DNA of 8,930 nucleotides from an uncultured Bacteriovorax sp. (lineage in GTDB: Bacteria > Bdellovibrionota > Bacteriovoracia > Bacteriovoracales > Bacteriovoracaceae). Positions within the stretch are counted from its first letter, which is position 1, and each line of letters opens with the position of its first letter. Positions 5,881 through 8,930 of the stretch are shown in pieces. The translations under genes were made by a program, and so were the position numbers. A model generated the notes under the pieces. That model did no database searches and was not told the DNA's origin. It saw only the letters and a list, made by a program, of their open reading frames with translations. The stretch lies in assembly GCA_946480715.1 (NCBI GenBank), contig CAMLKK010000077.1, positions 1 to 8,930 on the forward strand, written 5' to 3'.

Positions 5881-7617
5881 TTGAAAATAACTGATCATAT
5901 GCTTGAAAAAGTGGAAGGCCAAAAAGAAAAAATTGGTCAGCTTCTGCTCAAGCACACATCATTGACTGACGGACAACTCGAAGAAGCTCTTGAGATTCAA
6001 CAAGAATCTGGAATGCTTCTGGGGGAAATTCTTCTCAAGAAGAACTATATTCATCCGCACGACATCATCAAGGTTATTTGTCACCAAGTAGATATACCCT
6101 ACGTATCTGAATTCAAATTAGAAGAGATCGATCCTAACCTTACTTTGAACATCAGTATCAACTACGCAAAAGCGCACGAGATACTTCCGATTCTAGAGAC
6201 AGAAAGCACCATTACTCTTCTCGTTACTGATCCATTCAATTTCGACGCTATTAATGACATCCAGGAAATTTTTAAGAAAGAAGTTAAGCTTGTTGTTTCT
6301 TCTCCGTTAAAAGTTCAAGATGCCATTAACCGCATTTATGAAAGAGCAAATCGTAATGTCGTTGATTCAATCGAAGGTGAATTCGATGAAAACTTAGACC
6401 TCGACGGACCAATTGATATTCTGGAAGCAGGTGCCGACGAAGCTCCAGTCATCAGATTTGTGAACTCGATCATTTTCCGTGCGATTAAAGACAAGGCTTC
6501 CGATATTCACATTGAGCCGTATGAAAAAGAAGTTGTTTACCGCTTTCGTGTAAACCGAGTTATGCGCGAAATTCTTCGCCAGCCGATTAAAACACAAGCG
6601 GCCGTGACGTCTCGTCTCAAAGTTATGACGAAGTCGATGGATATCGCTGAAAAACGTCTTCCGCAAGACGGACGTATTAAAATTAAAATGGCCGGAAAGG
6701 ATATTGATATTCGTGTGAGTGTCGTTCCTATTCAAAACGGCGAGCGCATCGTAATGCGTATTCTTGAAAAATCAAACAACGTTTTAACATTGGAGAACCT
6801 GGGATTCCACGGTTCTGTTTTAAAAACCCTCGATGAGCTTTCTCGCCGCAAACACGGTGTTGTTTATGTTTCGGGTCCAACAGGTCACGGTAAAACAACG
6901 ACGCTCTTTGCGATGCTCGATCGTATTAATACTCCTGACAAAATGATCATCACTGTTGAAGATCCAGTCGAGTATGAACTTCAAGGTATATCCCAAATTC
7001 AAGTTAATCATAAAATTGATCTATCATTTGCAAAAGCACTTCGCTCAATTCTTCGTCAAAACCCTGATGTTATCATGGTGGGTGAAACGCGTGACTTGGA
7101 AACGGCAGAGATGGCGATTCAAGCTTCCCTTACGGGTCACTTTGTTCTTTCTACTATCCACACCAACGATGCGGCCTCAGCACCCAACCGTCTCATTGAT
7201 ATGGGTGTACAACCCTTCTTGATTGCTTCTTCTCTTGCTGGAGTTCTCGCCCAAAGACTTATTCGAAAGCTGTGTCCTGACTGTAAAGAAGCTTATGAAG
7301 CAACTGAATACGATTTTCAAATGCTCGATGTGCATTCAATGCCTAAAGAGACAACACTCTACAAAGCAGTTGGGTGTCCAAAATGTAATTATATGGGTTA
7401 TACCGGCATGACTGTTGTTGCTGAGCTTATGGTAATGACAGATGACATTCGTCCTCTTATCTTGAAAAAAGCAGATGCTTCGACGGTAAAAAAGATGGCG
7501 ATGAAAAATGGTATGAAATCACTTCGCCAGGATGCGCTTGAAAAAGTTTTCAAAGGAATCACTTCTGTAGAAGAAATGGTTAGAGCGATCAACGAAGAAG
7601 ACGACGATCAACACTAA
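5881..7617 (+). CDS. gspE: Type II secretion system assembly ATPase GspE
   Basis: GspE is the cytoplasmic hexameric ATPase whose cycles drive pseudopilus assembly through GspL and GspF. The 578 residues begin with an N-terminal T2SSE_N/MshEN-like domain (about 15-155) made of two 24-residue motifs. Next come the N2 domain with SDIHIEPYE (207-215) and the RecA-like C-terminal domain. That domain has Walker A GPTGHGKT (332-339), Asp box VEDPVEY (359-365), Walker B region VIMVGETRD (397-405) and His box LTGHFVLSTIHTNDA (417-431). A zinc-binding module has Cys pairs C465/C468 and C499/C502, typical of GspE and PilB. All nucleotide-handling motifs are intact. Position next to gspD and gspF favours GspE over PilB, although the sequence alone is close to both. 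The predicted start is TTG with a strong ribosome site overlapping the gspD stop. It ends in TAA, 17 bases before gspF. Confidence 0.97.
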   Translation: MKITDHMLEKVEGQKEKIGQLLLKHTSLTDGQLEEALEIQQESGMLLGEILLKKNYIHPHDIIKVICHQVDIPYVSEFKLEEIDPNLTLNISINYAKAHEILPILETESTITLLVTDPFNFDAINDIQEIFKKEVKLVVSSPLKVQDAINRIYERANRNVVDSIEGEFDENLDLDGPIDILEAGADEAPVIRFVNSIIFRAIKDKASDIHIEPYEKEVVYRFRVNRVMREILRQPIKTQAAVTSRLKVMTKSMDIAEKRLPQDGRIKIKMAGKDIDIRVSVVPIQNGERIVMRILEKSNNVLTLENLGFHGSVLKTLDELSRRKHGVVYVSGPTGHGKTTTLFAMLDRINTPDKMIITVEDPVEYELQGISQIQVNHKIDLSFAKALRSILRQNPDVIMVGETRDLETAEMAIQASLTGHFVLSTIHTNDAASAPNRLIDMGVQPFLIASSLAGVLAQRLIRKLCPDCKEAYEATEYDFQMLDVHSMPKETTLYKAVGCPKCNYMGYTGMTVVAELMVMTDDIRPLILKKADASTVKKMAMKNGMKSLRQDALEKVFKGITSVEEMVRAINEEDDDQH

Positions 7618-7634
7618 TTAAACTGAGTTAATCC

Positions 7635-8849
7635 ATGGCAATTTACACGTACAAAGGGATCGATAAATCAGGTAAAGAACTTAAGGCGACAATCAACGCT
7701 GAAGGATTAAATGCGGCCAAAGCACGCTTGAAATCCATGGGCATCATGTTGATTGAAATCAACGAACAAACCTCTTCTACTGTAAAAAAAGCTGCGGGTA
7801 TCACATTTGGTTCGGGTGTTTCCATTGGTGACCTCGCCCTTATGACGAGACAGCTTGCAACACTTTTGAAAGCTAAAATTCAAATTGTTGAAGCGTTTAC
7901 GGCCCTCGTTGATCAAACGGATAACCCTCGTTTGAAAATTGCACTTTCGGAAATTCGTCAAAAAGTAAACGAAGGTTCTTCACTCGCACGAGCACTCTCC
8001 GATTATCCGAAAATCTTCGACACGGTTTATGTCAACATGGTGGACGCCGGAGAAGCTTCGGGTACGCTGGAAGTCGTTCTGCTCCGTCTTGCAGACTTTA
8101 CAGAAAGTCAGTTAAAGCTAAAAAACCGCATTAAAAGTGCCATGACTTATCCCATGATCATGATGAGCGTTGGTGGTTTAATGATCATGCTCATTTTTAT
8201 TTTCGTTATTCCAAAAATCGCTAAGATTTTCACTAATATGAAAAAAGATCTTCCACTGCAGACAAAAATTTGTATCTGGATCTCAAACTTTCTAGTCAAC
8301 TATTGGTGGGTGGTCATCCTCGCTGTTATTTTTGCTTGGGTGAGTTTTAAGAAATACATCAATACCGAAAAAGGCCGCGCTAAGTTTGATATGATTATTT
8401 TGAAACTTCCTATCGTGGGTGAAATCGTCACGATGGTCAACGTTTCTCGCTTTTGTTCTACGCTTGCGACTCTCCTGCAATCAAGTGTCCCTATTCTTTC
8501 ATCAATGAAAATCGTTTCAAATCTTGTCAGTAACGTGCATATGAAAAAAGCAGTTGATGAAGCAAGACTAAGCATATCCGAAGGGGGATCAATTACTGGC
8601 CCGCTTGTCCGTTCAGAGCTTTTTCCACCAATGGTAACCCATATGATTAAGCTGGGCGAAAAGTCGGGTGAATTAGAACCTATGCTACAGATTGTGTCGG
8701 AGAATTACGAAGACCAGGTGAATACAAAACTTAGTGGACTAACATCGGTCTTAGAACCTATAATGATGGTGGTCATGGGGATTGCAGTTGCGTTCATCAT
8801 CTTCTCAGTCGTCGTACCACTCATCGATATAAATAGTTTAAAAAGATAA
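7635..8849 (+). CDS. gspF: Type II secretion system inner-membrane platform protein GspF
   Basis: GspF is the polytopic inner-membrane protein at the base of the pseudopilus that transmits GspE motion to pseudopilin insertion. The length, 404 residues, is the family norm. It has the usual opening MAIYTYKGID with a short N-terminal domain. Two repeats of the T2SSF domain follow, about 65-190 and 268-393. The first contains VDAGEASGTLE (136-146) and the second the equivalent KLGEKSGELEPM (339-350). Three membrane helices are visible at about 171-195, 217-238 and 372-396. The ATG at 7635 has only a weak ribosome site (GAG at 7625-7627), so translation may depend on ribosomes arriving from gspE 17 bases upstream. 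PilC of type IV pili is the close paralogue; the operon context points to GspF. Confidence 0.96.
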   Translation: MAIYTYKGIDKSGKELKATINAEGLNAAKARLKSMGIMLIEINEQTSSTVKKAAGITFGSGVSIGDLALMTRQLATLLKAKIQIVEAFTALVDQTDNPRLKIALSEIRQKVNEGSSLARALSDYPKIFDTVYVNMVDAGEASGTLEVVLLRLADFTESQLKLKNRIKSAMTYPMIMMSVGGLMIMLIFIFVIPKIAKIFTNMKKDLPLQTKICIWISNFLVNYWWVVILAVIFAWVSFKKYINTEKGRAKFDMIILKLPIVGEIVTMVNVSRFCSTLATLLQSSVPILSSMKIVSNLVSNVHMKKAVDEARLSISEGGSITGPLVRSELFPPMVTHMIKLGEKSGELEPMLQIVSENYEDQVNTKLSGLTSVLEPIMMVVMGIAVAFIIFSVVVPLIDINSLKR

Positions 8850-8874
8850 TGTGCTCATATGGAGAATTAGACTC

Positions 8875-8930
8875 ATGAATGAAAAGTCGTTTATTAAAGA
8901 ACTCGCTAAAAACTCAAAAGGTTTCTCACT
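8875..8930 (+). CDS. gspG: Type II secretion pseudopilin, probably GspG, 5' end only
   Basis: The ATG at 8875 is preceded by GGAGAA (8861-8866), an ordinary ribosome site, 25 bases after the gspF stop. The 18 complete codons plus two bases give a positively charged leader of 16 residues ending in NSKG, then FSL. The KG/FSL junction is the class III prepilin peptidase site, where cleavage follows Gly and the new N-terminal Phe is methylated. The hydrophobic helix and the conserved Glu5 lie beyond the window. Position directly after gspF is where gspG, the major pseudopilin, normally sits. With so few residues it could be another pseudopilin. Confidence 0.75.
   Translation, partial: MNEKSFIKELAKNSKGFS

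Noticed and set aside
6394..6735. 113-codon minus-strand open frame inside gspE
   Set aside because: It opposes the conserved N2 domain of GspE, and its Asn/Phe-rich product has no recognisable features.
6874..6897. Histidine in the GspE Walker A motif (GPTGHGKT instead of GPTGSGKT)
   Set aside because: The changed residue is a variable position of the P-loop; the Gly, Lys and Thr that bind phosphate are intact, so no loss of activity is implied.
1..8930. A functional link between the acyl-CoA dehydrogenase and the secretion operon as a novel system
   Set aside because: The genes are divergent and have separate ribosome sites and separate candidate promoters. The enzyme is a standard cytoplasmic beta-oxidation protein, and adjacency alone does not support a shared function.

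Overview
The window reads as a chromosomal segment of a Gram-negative (diderm) bacterium. It holds two transcription units that diverge from a 243-base intergenic region at 1656-1898. To the left, on the minus strand, is a long acyl-CoA dehydrogenase of the very-long-chain type; its 3' end lies beyond base 1. To the right, on the plus strand, is the start of a type II secretion system (T2SS) operon in the classical order gspC-gspD-gspE-gspF-gspG. Only the first 19 codons of gspG are present.

The DNA is AT-leaning, with many Lys, Asn, Ile and Ser codons. The T2SS proteins look like those of delta-proteobacteria in the old sense. A Bdellovibrionota / Bacteriovorax-like predatory bacterium is my best guess. 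This rests on composition, the VLCAD-like enzyme and the unusual GspC and GspD extensions; I could not search databases, so the taxonomy is inference.

The T2SS genes form one tight operon. GspC (inner-membrane clamp protein with HR and PDZ domains) docks onto GspD (outer-membrane secretin). GspE (cytoplasmic ATPase) works with GspF (inner-membrane platform) to assemble the pseudopilus, whose major subunit would be GspG. Gaps are 8, 8, 17 and 25 bases. At the C/D and D/E junctions the Shine-Dalgarno sequence is built into the upstream TAG stop codon, which suggests translational coupling; gspE appears to start with TTG. A plausible sigma70-like promoter lies about 85 bases upstream of gspC. 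The gspL/M/N/H-K and prepilin peptidase genes are not in view.

Most of this is a recognisable, ordinary secretion operon. What departs from textbook T2SS is: a cytoplasmic N-terminus of about 175 residues in GspC, strongly acidic and flanked by two similar Phe/Lys motifs; a Gly/Asp/Glu-rich linker between the signal peptide and N0 domain of GspD; a 110-residue tail after the secretin domain; and an N-terminal GspE domain with the exact 24-5-24 spacing of the cyclic-di-GMP-binding MshEN fold but with altered key residues. I see no RNA genes, mobile elements, CRISPR arrays or convincing terminators, and no clear case for an entirely new system.
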